DNA from: Oncomelania hupensis
Lineage: Eukaryota > Mollusca > Gastropoda > Littorinimorpha > Pomatiopsidae
DNA: 64,000 nucleotides
Reading direction: 5' to 3'
Assembly: GCA_036898135.1 (NCBI GenBank)
Contig: CM072515.1
Coordinates: forward strand, 70,567,403 to 70,631,402
Shown here: piece by piece, positions 22,610-32,997 of the stretch
Layout: each line of letters starts with the position of its first letter
Numbering within the stretch: position 1 is the first letter of the stretch
The notes under the pieces: generated by a model
Told to the model about the DNA's origin: nothing
Seen by the model: only the letters and a program-made list of their open reading frames with translations
Database searches by the model: none
Position numbers and translations under genes: made by a program

Positions 22610-23317
22610 AAAAAATGCATGTACATGTGCTATTGATTTTTATTTTTTTATTTTTATTTTTCAGTTTGGATGGTCACTGCTCCCACATTATCGGGCTTCT
22701 GAAGACTCTGCAATACTTCAAATTGCAGAACTTTACTCACGTCCCTGGTAAGTTGAGCTGCACAAGTATGCCTCAAGCATGGGGGTGTGGCAGCACTAAG
22801 AGGCAGCAAAATCTCACCTGTCCCAATCAACCACCTAGTGCTATCACGCCCAGTTGACAAGAGGAAGAGGAAACCAATCATGTGTCAGGTTGACATTAAC
22901 AGCAAGTAAGCACCTCATCTTATCAATTTAAAACAAATGTAGGTCTAAGTAACATTAATTTTTTTAAAATAAGTTTTTCCATTATGTTTTGTGTGTAAAC
23001 AACTCAGACAATTACCAGTCCTTAACAGTTTCATTTAGTACTGAAGGAGAAAAAATTCATTCATCAATTCAGTACTAGGCAACACACACAAATCAATTTA
23101 TGGGTCAATGTCTTCTTTGCATCATTCAGTGGAGTGTCAACAATTCATGCATGTGCCACAAACATTGCTCAATATTGTAACAAATAACTCATTCAGCTAC
23201 ACATGTTATACACAAATTTTACATTTGTGCAGGGTACCAAAGGTGACACAAGATGAAATTTCCCAGTTGAAGTCTCCCGCTGGCACACCTTTATCATACC
23301 TGAGAAACAAAAATTGA
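22131..23317 (+). pseudogene. Decayed SWIM zinc-finger protein gene (spliced)
   Basis: Three exon-like blocks. Block 1 (~22131-22328) reads VTDLWLCRN...HRDQHQKGVYFRSHV and ends at CAGG|GTAAGT. Block 2 (22665-22905) follows a pyrimidine-rich CAG acceptor. It reads LDGHCSHIIGLLKTLQYF, the C-x-H half of a SWIM finger, then LSCTSMPQAWG and, one frame over, SKISPVPINHLVLSRPV; it ends at CAA|GTAAG. Block 3 (23233-23317) joins in phase to give VPKVTQDEISQLKS and a stop. This order resembles invertebrate SWIM proteins often fused to YqaJ-type nucleases; here the protein ends before any nuclease. There is one frameshift near 22195 and another in a G5 run at 22781-22785. The exon that should carry the C-x-C half is missing, with a GA tract and simple sequence in its place. 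Phase 0 leaving block 1 does not fit phase 2 entering block 2. It is a pseudogene or a misassembled gene. Confidence 0.7.
22542..22608. repeat. G run and (GA)n in an intron-like position
   Basis: G12 followed by a GA tract, between the first two exon blocks of the SWIM gene. Confidence 0.95.
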
Positions 23318-23755
23318 CATAAACAGAATGTTTAACCTGCTTTGTCAGTTTGTGATGATTATTACACTGTGATTGAAATAAGCCATATTTCTTTAAGCAA
23401 ACAGAATGTTTTTAACTTGCTTTTGTTCATATTGCTTTGAGATGGTTATTACTTTGACACTAGTCACATTTCTTGACATGAACACAATGTCAAACTTGAT
23501 TTGTGATGATTATTAAATTGTGGGAATGATTGACTCTACAGGTAGTCTTATTTCTTGACATAAACAGAATGTTTAACTTGATTTGTGATGATTGCTTTGT
23601 GATGATTAATAAATTGTGGGAATGATTGACAATACATGTAGTCTTATTTCTTGACATGGACAGAATGTTTAACTTGCTTTGTGATGATTATTAAATTGTT
23701 GGAATGATTGACATTTCTTGGCAAGGGCAGAATGTTTTGTGTTGATTAATCAAGC
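23290..23755. repeat. Degenerate ~110 bp tandem repeat
   Basis: At least four imperfect copies of a unit containing 'ttcttgacataaacagaatgt', 'ttaacttg.tttgtgatgatta' and 'aattgtgggaatgattgac'. The array starts at the stop codon of the SWIM gene, so the last exon may have been its seed. Confidence 0.8.
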
Positions 23756-24281
23756 ATGGTGACCATTAAAACTGTTATTGTTAGTGTCTATTATTCCCAA
23801 GTACATGAATCATGGAAACTGTATTTGTTAGTGTCTATTATTCCCAAGTACACAAAAAGAAAAAAAAAAGTGTATGATATATCAGGGGTGGGGGGTGGGG
23901 GGGGCGGGGGGAATTCAAATATGTCAAGTACATTTGGACACGTTTCTGTTGTGTGTTAAATGTAATTTTTAATACCATGATTATGGGAAAAAAAACACTT
24001 ACACACAAAAAAAATTTGGTAACAGGGTGTTTAGTTTGTTTAGAATTTGCAGAATCTGTAGGACATGGAATGTATTAGCTAGTGGTCTCTTGGCTTTGTG
24101 GATAGAAGATCCATATGCAGGCATTGGGTAGGGGTGAAGCTCACAAGGTTCCCCCATCTATGAAATGCTGGAATAAATTAAAAAAAAAAAATACTCAAAA
24201 ACATAGTGTTTTGAAAAATATGCCTGTCATATGTACCTGTGTGATTTTCTATTTATCTCTCATTTCAGCGTGTGGTCACTC

Positions 24282-24313
<32 letters not shown>

Positions 24314-24575
24314 CTGCTTTATTTACATGTATAACACATACTTTAAATTGGCAAAATATGACATTTCCTATCTCAGGTAAAAGGCTATAGTAACAGCAAA
24401 TGGTGTATAGTTTATAAGTAGCCAACAAACTACAGTAAAAGTAACCTCACATAAAACATTCAGCTATTTTTCCCACTTTTCTCCAAAATGAAAGCAACAA
24501 CCCTAACAAAAGAACAATAAAAGCAGGCTAACTGAGCATTTAATGAATCAAACCATTGCCTTCACCCAACACTTG
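23756..24575. other. No gene seen; G-rich tract at 23884-23911
   Basis: A G-rich segment with four or more G runs could form a quadruplex. There is a short GT tract at 24278-24311. Otherwise it is unique, AT-rich sequence. Confidence 0.5.
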
Positions 24576-25075
24576 NNNNNNNNNNNNNNNNNNNNNNNNN
24601 NNNNNNNNNNNNNNNNNNNNNNNNNNNNNNNNNNNNNNNNNNNNNNNNNNNNNNNNNNNNNNNNNNNNNNNNNNNNNNNNNNNNNNNNNNNNNNNNNNNN
24701 NNNNNNNNNNNNNNNNNNNNNNNNNNNNNNNNNNNNNNNNNNNNNNNNNNNNNNNNNNNNNNNNNNNNNNNNNNNNNNNNNNNNNNNNNNNNNNNNNNNN
24801 NNNNNNNNNNNNNNNNNNNNNNNNNNNNNNNNNNNNNNNNNNNNNNNNNNNNNNNNNNNNNNNNNNNNNNNNNNNNNNNNNNNNNNNNNNNNNNNNNNNN
24901 NNNNNNNNNNNNNNNNNNNNNNNNNNNNNNNNNNNNNNNNNNNNNNNNNNNNNNNNNNNNNNNNNNNNNNNNNNNNNNNNNNNNNNNNNNNNNNNNNNNN
25001 NNNNNNNNNNNNNNNNNNNNNNNNNNNNNNNNNNNNNNNNNNNNNNNNNNNNNNNNNNNNNNNNNNNNNNNNNNN
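24576..25075. other. Assembly gap, 500 N
   Basis: Exactly 500 unknown bases, the conventional size for a gap of unknown length. Frames spanning it are meaningless. Confidence 1.
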
Positions 25076-25437
25076 CTTGGAACCTAGGAGGAAACCAGCC
25101 GTTTTCTGTTTTGCTCGGCTACTGGAACTTCTATCGTGTGTGACAGTGTGTGGGTGTGTGTGTGTTTGTGAGGAAGTGTGCAGGTTTGATCCTTGTTGCC
25201 CAAGACAGTGCGGCATCGACTAGGCATCTTATTGCATCAGCCAGTGACATTACAATTAGCTCAATCGGTGGAACTACGCACACTTTAACATTACAATTAC
25301 AAACGTCTGAGCTGACGATTCTTGTATGCTTCCTTGCTGCAGTCAGATAGAGTTTGAGGGACAACAAGGAGATTCTGATTATGCGATGTAAACCTATAGT
25401 CACAAAATAAACGTGATACCCTGGCTGTGTAACGTAA

Positions 25438-25552
<115 letters not shown>

Positions 25553-25600
25553 GATTTATATAGCAAGCGAACTGAGAAAGGAAAGAGCAAACAGGCTGTG

Positions 25601-26206
25601 AAATCCAAAGGGACAATGGAGAGCATAGCTTTGGTTGACACATCGATTGGATTGCATCGCTTGTTTTTATGTCGGCGGCGTGTGCTAACTTTGGAGTCAT
25701 CTAAGTCACGCAACAAGTAAGCAGGGCTACAGTCAAGTACCATTGACGTGCAGTGACAGCTAGCGGTCTTTTAAGGAGTGGTTTTGGTATCATTTTAGCT
25801 AGCACCAGTAGAGTCGCATAACAAAGATTGATTTTCAGAGCGCGCTTTCAGCTTAAAGCATTGGTCGCAGTAGAATCGAACTGAAACTGCGCGTTACAAA
25901 TACATACAACTCGCCGTGCCTTAGCGCACTGTCAAGCGCCCAAGATTTGGGTCCATTAAGCCCCCTTTATCTTCCCTTAGCTATACGCATGTTGATTATG
26001 TTGAACTCGGCATTCGCCCTTTGGACAGAATGGTGGTATTCTTTAACGTACCGCTGCGGCGACACGCGAGAAGCGAGAACAGAGTATCAGTAGCCATTTC
26101 AGGAGGTTGACTGTTGTGGAGAGAGAACAAAAATCCCATCTCCATTGTTATATGGATCCAGGGCTCACTTGCTAAGTAAATGTGCAAACTGGGCTATTCT
26201 CATACT
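25601..26206. other. No recognisable feature
   Basis: Unique sequence. I see no supportable gene or repeat. Confidence 0.45.
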
Positions 26207-26207
26207 G

Positions 26208-26263
<56 letters not shown>
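26207..26263. repeat. (CTA)n microsatellite, left half
   Basis: About 19 units. The same repeat resumes at 26964, after element A, so it is the target site of that insertion. Confidence 0.95.
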
Positions 26264-26265
<2 letters not shown>

Positions 26266-26963
26266 CCCTTGGGGTCATGAGCAATCTTGCCACTGTAGAT
26301 TGTTCAAACCTATAAAGGGAACAGTGAAAGCCACAGTTGAAAACCTGTCTTTCCTTTATAGGCAAGACAGATTCACTGCGGCAACAGTACCCCCGTTGGA
26401 GTGCCGGGGGTTTTCAGTATAAATAGTATCCCCACTTTATGGAAATTTAGTGCTTTAAATTCCCACTGTCGCTGTCTTCCTCATTTACTCTTTCCTATTC
26501 CTGCTCTGTCCTTCACTCTGCTATACTATCTTCTTCTTCGCTAGATCAATGACCTACCTTTTTTCTTGAAAACTCTTCCTGGACAAGACTCCTTGTTTGT
26601 GTATGAGGTCTGTTGGATCAGCTTGGGAGTGTTGGACGCTTTCTGCCGGGTGGTCACTAGGGCTTCCTATGATTGTACTATTTAGCACTATAGGCATTTT
26701 ATATGTATGTGTTTTGTTGATGATTTATAATGATGTTTGTATTCTATTTTGTTTTTGTGACCGGGGGTTCGCGTAGTTGAGGTCAACCCTCAGCCGTCCC
26801 CCGCGTGGGATGTCTTTATTGTAAAGTGACTGGCCGGTGGAGGGCATTCAATTTTCCCACTGGGGTTGTTTCAGCAGATCTTTTATGCGGATCGGGGGTT
26901 GTCCGGTCCTGATTTGGCTCGGAAGAGTCCGCTGGACCTAAAGCAACAATAAATCAATCAATC
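26264..26963 (+). mobile_element. Element A, complete copy inserted into a (CTA)n tract
   Basis: About 700 bp from ACCCCTTGGGGTCATGAGC to an AATAAATCAATCAATCA tail. The 5' 100 bases contain CCTATAAAGG and, ~40 bases later, CCTTTATAGG, which could form a stem. The copy is nearly identical to 58253-58955, including 'cactttatggaaat' where other copies have 'ctttctgg'. No frame is conserved. Flanking CTA repeats on both sides mark the target. Confidence 0.9.
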
Positions 26964-26965
26964 AC

Positions 26966-27001
<36 letters not shown>

Positions 27002-27055
27002 CATTATATGAGTGCTTTTCATTACAGTTTTCAAGCGAAACAATAAACACTTCAG
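26964..27055 (-). repeat. (CTA)n(CCA)n with L2/CR1-type tail
   Basis: The right half of the split microsatellite is followed by 'attatatgagtgcttttcattac', the LINE 3' tail junction read on the minus strand. It implies LINE tail, then microsatellite growth, then element A insertion. Confidence 0.6.
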
Positions 27056-27179
27056 CTGTTAGTCTAGACTTTTGCATTTCTTTTTAATTGGCTTTCAAAA
27101 TGTTCACCAGGTTGAGTGGTGTGCGTTTTTTTTTTCTCTCTTTCCAGAACAATATATATAAGATCAATAAAGAAGTTGA

Positions 27180-27252
27180 GAGAGGGGGGGGGGGGGAGGG
27201 GGATGTGAATTTGCGCTGAGTGTTGTGGCTTGAGCATGTGTGTGATTTTCGC

Positions 27253-27287
<35 letters not shown>

Positions 27288-27309
27288 GTGTGTTTGTGAT
27301 TTGCGCTCG

Positions 27310-27341
<32 letters not shown>

Positions 27342-27362
27342 TGTGTGTGTTTGTGATTTGCG

Positions 27363-27413
<51 letters not shown>

Positions 27414-27495
27414 GTGTGGGTGTGTGTGTGTGTGTGTGTGTGTGCGTGTGTGTGTGTTTGTGATTTGCGCTCGTGTGTGTGTGCGTGCGTGTGTG
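27180..27495. repeat. Compound (GT)n array with higher-order unit
   Basis: After a G13 run, GT tracts are punctuated by 'tttgtgatttgcgctcg' at about 27292, 27348 and 27457, plus a variant at 27243. The dinucleotide array was therefore amplified in larger blocks of roughly 55 bp. Confidence 0.9.
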
Positions 27496-27639
27496 CTGCA
27501 GGCGGGCGTTTATTTGATTAGAAGCGGTGGAAAAGCGAGGAGTAAATTATTCAGAAGTTTTGGGCATCGAAGCAACGTAGCATGCAACATTTGGTATCCA
27601 ACAGTTGGGGACAGTTTTTCTGTGCAGTTCGTATGTTTT

Positions 27640-28282
27640 CCTTGAGGGGCCGTTAGCATGTGGTTGTGTTATTTTACTTGGGGGCCGCTCACACATGTTA
27701 TTCTATTATTGTACTAAAGGGCCGTTCGCATGTGGTTCTAGTATTTTCCATTTCGGTTGTCACAGGGAGGGGGAGGGAAGGGGAGGATTGATGTCATGTT
27801 TTAACCGTACATAGTATCATAAGCGTGCGACCTTTGACCCTATTGCCCAGTGAACTACTCGGCTTCAAGAATGCGTCTTTTGTGTGTGGGTTTGGGTAGG
27901 GTCTGTTTTATCAACCTAAGACCCAAAACCTTGTTTCAGGTTCTGTCTGTTGCTGGTTTGGTATCTGCTATTTCTTGCTCCTGAATGTTTGGCTAGCAGT
28001 CGCCAGGACTATGGAATTTATTCCTTTAAACAAGAACTATGCTTTCTAAATGGGTCTTTTCTTGTTGTGTAAGCTTCTTGGGTTTTTCAGTGGGGCAACA
28101 CTCAATGCGAATGTTAAAAGGGGGCGTGGTCAAAGTGGATCCCTTTAACAGCCGTTCGCTTATGCCATTCTTTTATTTAACGGCCGTTCGCGTGTGTCAT
28201 TCTTTTACTTTACTTAACGGCCGTTCGCTTATGTCATTCTTCTACTTAACGGCCGTTCGCGTGCGTGATTCTTTTACTTTAC

Positions 28283-28344
<62 letters not shown>

Positions 28345-28690
28345 GGATTTTTATATAGCGGGTACTCCAGCCTATGACCAGACTCACCACGCTTTACATA
28401 GTCATTACATATAAATACATGCACTCGATCAAACATCGCTTTTGCTACAATACACCAAAAGACGGAACAGTAAAGGTACTTAACGGCCGTTCGCGTGTGT
28501 GATTCTTTTACTTTACTTAACGGCCGTTCGCGTGTGTGATTCTTTTACTTTATTTAACGGCCGTTCGCGTGTGCGATTCTTTTACTTTACTTAACGGCCG
28601 TTCGCTTATGTCATTCTTTTATTTTACTTAACGGCCGTTCGCTTATGTCATTCTTTTATTTTACTTAACGGCCGTTTGCATTATGTGATC
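27640..28690. repeat. ~38-40 bp minisatellite (CGGCCGTTCGC family), split by an insertion
   Basis: Degenerate units occur from 27640 and regular units at about 28147-28286 and 28477-28690, each built as AACGGCCGTTCGC, then (G/T)TGTG.(G/C)ATTCTTTTACTTTACTT. Weaker relatives extend to about 28850. The unit contains the 8 bp palindrome CGGCCG plus flanks. Confidence 0.93.
28287..28476 (-). mobile_element. Truncated L2/CR1-type LINE tail inserted in the minisatellite
   Basis: About 190 bp flanked by a 7 bp direct repeat TACTTAA (28280-28286 and 28477-28483). The AAT tract (3' tail on the minus strand) is followed by 'ggatttttatatagcgggtactcc' and 'cacgctttacatagtcattacat', the typical 3' UTR of these LINEs. 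A 5'-truncated insertion. Confidence 0.75.
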
Positions 28691-28699
28691 ATGTTATGT

Positions 28700-29235
28700 A
28701 TTACTTTACTTGAGGCCGTTTTCCTGTGTCGATCAGTATAAAACTATACTTGCAACCGTTCCATTTGTGTGAGTTTAATATTGACGTAGGGCAGTTCACA
28801 CGCTGTTATTTTCGTTGCGAGTCGTTCGCTTGTGTGAATCTGATAGTGACTGACTTGTGTTCTTTGCCATCTTCTTATCATATCCCACCCTAAATAAAGC
28901 ACCGCAAAAAACGCGGACATTTCAAAGGACTGATAACATTTTTTGCTCTCTTTTTCAACTTGGATCTAATTGTGACTGGACGTTCTACAAAACAGTACCG
29001 CTTAATTTACCGAATATACGTGTGTGTGCGTGCGTGCGTGCGTGCGTGTGTGTGTTGGTGTGTGTGCGTGTTAAGCTTGAATTTATTCCACATATACAAT
29101 TTTATCAACTGGTGGTGAAATATTGCTGATGGAAAAGAAGCCTTTTGCTGTTGCGTGTTGTCTATCAAATGGAGTTATTCACGCTGCTGAGGACTCTTTA
29201 GGGATGAATGAAATAGTATTATTTTGAAACGCGTA
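28700..29235. other. No gene seen
   Basis: A few degenerate minisatellite units up to about 28850, then unique sequence with a GT/GC tract at 29020-29070. Confidence 0.45.
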
Positions 29236-29289
29236 CTTTGAAGGAATGTTCCAATGAGCTTGAGATGGAGTAAACATCCAAATATGACA

Positions 29290-29660
29290 TTGGAGTCATC
29301 GTCACACGATGACGCACAGTTCAACACACAAGATGAATGACATGATGACGTGAGCACGACTCGCTCCCGTGAAATTTGTGAAGGCAATACTGAAGGATCA
29401 TCTGCAGGGATGTACCCATCATGACGGAATGGCCACGACGTAAGCGCGACGTCAAATAACAAAACTGTTGTTAGTGGACTACTCGCCATTCAATCACACC
29501 ATGACGTAAGCGTGACGACAGACGAACAAACAAATCAGTTTTGACTCCACCAATATCACACACGCACACACAAACACGTACACGCACACACAAACGTGCG
29601 CGCGCGCCTACACGTACAGCGGAATACACGTCATTAAATGACAGCATGACGTAGTACGAT
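29290..29660 (+). promoter_or_regulatory. Cluster of CRE/ATF-like sites upstream of a coding exon
   Basis: Within 370 bases there are several close relatives of the CREB/ATF site TGACGTCA: TGACGTGA (~29346), CGACGTAAG and CGACGTCA (~29435-29450), TGACGTAA (~29503), ACGTCATT (~29628) and TGACGTAG (~29648), plus TGACGCA (~29306). Spacing is irregular. The sites could reflect decayed duplication of 'catgacgtaagcg.gacg' blocks. The nearest downstream start is the ATG at 29684. Function is inference. Confidence 0.45.
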
Positions 29661-29683
29661 TTGAAAAGTAAGTGAAACCCGAG

Positions 29684-29926
29684 ATGGCAGAAGGGCGCGA
29701 TTACCCAGTGGAGTACGCCGTCAACCTGTCGTTGAGTGAGGATGCCGACGACGACGACGACGATGAAGAAGGGGATAGCAAAGAGGTCAGGGCCCAGATG
29801 ATGCTGATTGAAGAGTTAAAACAACGTCTGCGTCGTTATCATTTGCCCAGTTCGGGGAGAGCCACTTTCCAACAGCTCAACGCCCAAGCTGCCATCGCCG
29901 CTGCGCATCACAGGGCTTACATTCAG
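29684..29926 (+). CDS. Probable first coding exon of an unidentified host gene
   Basis: ATG at 29684 has a G at -3 and +4. The frame stays open for 81 codons to a strong donor CAG|GTAAGG, leaving in phase 0; it then runs only five codons further without splicing benefit. The peptide starts MAEGRDYPVEYAVNLSLSEDAD, with an acidic D/E run at residues ~24-34, a helical KQRLRRYH segment and an Ala-rich QLNAQAAIAAAHHRAYIQ end. EYAVNLSLSED loosely resembles a ubiquitin-interacting motif, such as at the N terminus of some ASB ankyrin proteins, but I would not assign it. No second exon is recognised downstream. Codon composition is more GC-rich than the surroundings. Confidence 0.55.
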
Positions 29927-30157
29927 GTAAGGGTGATGTGCTTACAGTTTTAGCTGGGACTGATGAATCCTACTCCCTTCCTCACTTTCGGATAGATAGA
30001 GGATGTAGTCAGTCACAGCTACGCTGTATATATAGTTGATGTGTATGGCGTGTTAGTGGATGTTGTCATTAATCTAATGCGATCTTGGAGGTGTGAAGGT
30101 CAGAGAGTGATATGGACTTATATGTATAGGATTGTTGCCGTTTTTAGAAGCCTTTGT

Positions 30158-30159
<2 letters not shown>

Positions 30160-30204
<45 letters not shown>

Positions 30205-30275
30205 ACAACAACAACAACAACAAACAACATCATCATCATCATCATCATCAACACCAACAAAAACAACAACAACAA
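30160..30275. repeat. (CAT)n(CAA)n(CAT)n(CAA)n compound microsatellite
   Basis: Alternating trinucleotide blocks inside the presumed intron, ending at the head of a SINE-B copy. On the minus strand it gives poly-D/poly-M frames without meaning. Confidence 0.95.
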
Positions 30276-30278
30276 GAT

Positions 30279-30540
30279 TGTGGTCGCGTTGTCTAAGGCG
30301 GGACTAATTTGCCTTGTCCATAGTCTAGAAACCAATGGCGCCTGACAGGTTTGGGATCGATCCGGCCTCTGGGCGTTATGTTTTTTCCGAATATGTTCTA
30401 CTTTCGAATCTGGCAACCTCTCGGGTTGCTTTATTCCGGGTACTCCGGTTTGCTCCCCCCAGCAAAATTTCAAAAACACAACTAATACTAGGTAGGTTGG
30501 GTTTAGGCGCGCCACAGGCTGCGGACAATAAAGTGTTTAA
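30279..30540 (+). mobile_element. SINE-B copy
   Basis: tRNA-like head: TGGTCGCGTTGTCTAAGGCGG (box A region) and GGGATCGATCC (box B), then 'cgggtactccggtttgct' and a 3' end 'gcggacaataaagtg'. It matches 55055-55382 throughout and the reverse complement of 57988-58157. Confidence 0.85.
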
Positions 30541-31254
30541 AAAAATTATAACAGCAACAACCAAAATCAAACTCAACGACAACAAAATTCTTGCCATTTC
30601 CGTCGACATAGTCACAGTACATATTGTTCATCAGGTCGTTAATTTATACGAGGTTCTACGTCGTGACCGTTTAAAGTGCCGTTGATTCACCATGCTCAAG
30701 CATAATTATGACACTTCTACTAACACCAAATTAATCTACACTGACCGCAAAGACACGTAGAGTAACAGTATTAAAACGTGTTGTTTTTCATCAGTAAATC
30801 TGTTCAATTATCTGTTTTTGTCCGTAGGTCTACCTCCCCCGCCCCACAAGCGTCCCTTCGGCGTGGACATGTTTCATTTTATGCGCTTTATTAATTATTC
30901 ATTGACGATCGTTGCTGTCGGAATGTGTCAGATTGCTTCTTCTTCTTCAAGAAAAATTTGAAATATCGCTAATGGATTTCCTGCCAAGGTCTTGGTAGAG
31001 AGCTTTCTTTTCTTTTCTTTTTTTTCGCTACGCATGAATTCTCTTCAGCTTACAATATTGAGCAAACAGCCGATTTACCAAAAAAAAAAACAAAAACCTT
31101 CTAGACATAGGAAGTTTGTTGCCAATGGACTCGTTGCTACGGTCTTGCAAGATTCAAGATTCAGATTTATTGACTTCATGTGAAGAATTTGTTTTGAGCA
31201 TATGGAAATATATCAACTTAATAACCGCCCGAGATGCCCACTTGCTTTGGTCTG
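30541..31254. other. No gene seen; possible LINE 3' tail at 31145-31175
   Basis: 'caagattcaagattcagatttattgac' reads on the minus strand as AATAAATCTGAATC plus a short tandem tail, like the LINE end at 49207. This is too short to assign. The rest is unique. Confidence 0.35.
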
Positions 31255-31329
31255 GCGCGCCCCAAACACCTGAGCAGAGTCCCGAGTGACAGCTGATCGG
31301 GGGACGAGGTGAGGCCAGGGGAGAAAGGG

Positions 31330-31475
31330 CCTCATGCTTGAGGGTGTATTTATTTAGCTGGCATTCACCCGTCTAAGGACATGAGAGTCAGTATCTTTGA
31401 AGTCCCTGCGATGGAATACGTGCGTGAAAAGTCTAGACCTCGGTTTATACTCTCATCCGAAGGAGCAAAACGAAG
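31330..31475 (-). repeat. SINE-A body, inverted
   Basis: The reverse complement of the SINE-A body: 'cacccgtctaaggacatgag' and 'agacctcggtttatactctcatccg' match 5543-5660 and 2041-2150. The sequence from 31255 may be the family's 3' part. Confidence 0.8.
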
Positions 31476-31480
31476 GGTAA

Positions 31481-32067
31481 AACTTGAAGTTTATGGCAGA
31501 TAAGTCAGAAATCCGTTGCCAATGCACTGCCTGCTAAAGAAGTCTCGTGAGAGAGCAGTATTTTTCAATGTAATACGTTGAACAATGTTTATAGTTGTCA
31601 TCATGGAGGCAAAACCCTATTTTTTGGACATTGACATTGGTCTGACCTCAATTAAGGCCGAGTTTGGCATTTCAGGTGACAAGCTGCTGCAAGGGGACTC
31701 AAACGCGCATCATTATTTTCTGTCGGACCTGGCTTATGGTTTGATAGAGATTTTTTTTTCTCACCTGATGAGATTTTGAGCGTGGTTGGGTAGGTGGGGG
31801 AGAGAGAGAGTGTGTGTGAGAAGGAAGGGGGGGGGAGGGAGGGAGGCTCTCGAGCTTAGTCTTAGTGTTGTTTCTAGGTGAAAGAGGGAAAAAGAGACTT
31901 AGTGGGTGGGGGAGAGGATCTCTTTGAACTTTGAAACATGTTTGGGGTTTTGTTATTGTTTGTTGGTTGGTTTTTGTTGTTTCAATAGGATTAAGGCGTT
32001 AGGCTCCAATGCCGTGTGTGAGCACAGTAAATAGTTGGGGCGGTAGGTCGTGTCTGATCAGCGTTGT
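31481..32067. other. No recognisable feature
   Basis: Unique sequence with G-rich/GA-rich patches at 31798-31850. No gene seen. Confidence 0.45.
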
Positions 32068-32069
32068 TC

Positions 32070-32106
<37 letters not shown>

Positions 32107-32158
32107 GTGGTGGTTGATGGTGATGGAAGAAAATGTGAGAGATCACATGACGAGAGAA

Positions 32159-32206
<48 letters not shown>

Positions 32207-32285
32207 TGTGAGTGTGAAAGGGAGAGGGAAAGTGTGTATGTGTGTGAGTGTGAGGCAGTGCGTGTGTGTGAGAGAGAGAGAGAGA
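32068..32285. repeat. (GAT)n, (GT)n and (GA)n cluster
   Basis: GAT units at 32071-32105, GT and GA at 32158-32205, and further GT/GA to 32285. All are simple sequence. Confidence 0.93.
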
Positions 32286-32480
32286 TGTCGAAACATGTAA
32301 TAGGATAATAGTATTAGGTTCTTTATGGACATATCTTACAGGTAGTCCCTAATAAAAAATTTAGAACAACAAACCAAAGAATTAACCAAACATTAATTTG
32401 AAAATAACATGTACCTTAACTACGGTAAGAAATCACTAAGAATATAAATGCACCTAAATACAATATAATTCCCCTCCTCC
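32286..32480 (-). repeat. Probable 3' end of a LINE related to the 14-22 kb element
   Basis: After a GA run, 'catgtaataggataatagtattaggttc' and 'acaggtagtccctaat' parallel 'cataaggatagtagctttaggtcc' and 'cagctagtccttaac' at 14425-14475. Both lie next to a GA tract. Divergence is substantial. Confidence 0.5.
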
Positions 32481-32494
32481 CCCCTCTCTATCTG

Positions 32495-32495
<1 letters not shown>

Positions 32496-32541
<46 letters not shown>
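32496..32541. repeat. (GA)n microsatellite
   Basis: About 22 GA units. Another GA run lies at 32745-32765. Confidence 0.95.
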
Positions 32542-32545
<4 letters not shown>

Positions 32546-32743
32546 CAAATAATGATGTTATTGGAACAGCAAACTGCAGTAGGGTCAACTTTAGGGTAGA
32601 CGTGGAATGAAGTCATTGTCTGGTCACCCGCCACTCCAACAGTGCCACGGGAGTTGTGTTGAGGATAATAGGGACAGTGGAGGAGGGGAATAAAGCCAGA
32701 GAGACGATGTACGTGCTGTGGGAGAGAGGAGGCAGTCATGGAC

Positions 32744-32774
<31 letters not shown>

Positions 32775-32997
32775 AGCTAGGGAGGTAAAGGTGGTGGGAG
32801 AAGGACAGAGAGATAAGGCCAACCGTTGGGCAGACGAGAGTGGTGTCTGGCCATCAGTGTAGGAGTAGAACGGATGCTGAGTAGACACACAGACAAGCTC
32901 TGTCTTCTCCGGAGATACCACAGCCCCTGAAATCACCAAGCCCAGTTACAAACAGAGAGGGAGGGAGGCGTGAAAGATCATGATGCATATATATCAT
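32542..32997. other. No recognisable feature
   Basis: GA-rich unique sequence. I see no supportable gene. Confidence 0.4.

Noticed and set aside
24543..25223. ORFs across the N gap
   Set aside because: They consist of undetermined residues.
31145..31175. LINE 3' end on the minus strand
   Set aside because: Only about 30 bases of AATAAA plus a GAATC-like repeat; not enough to call an element.
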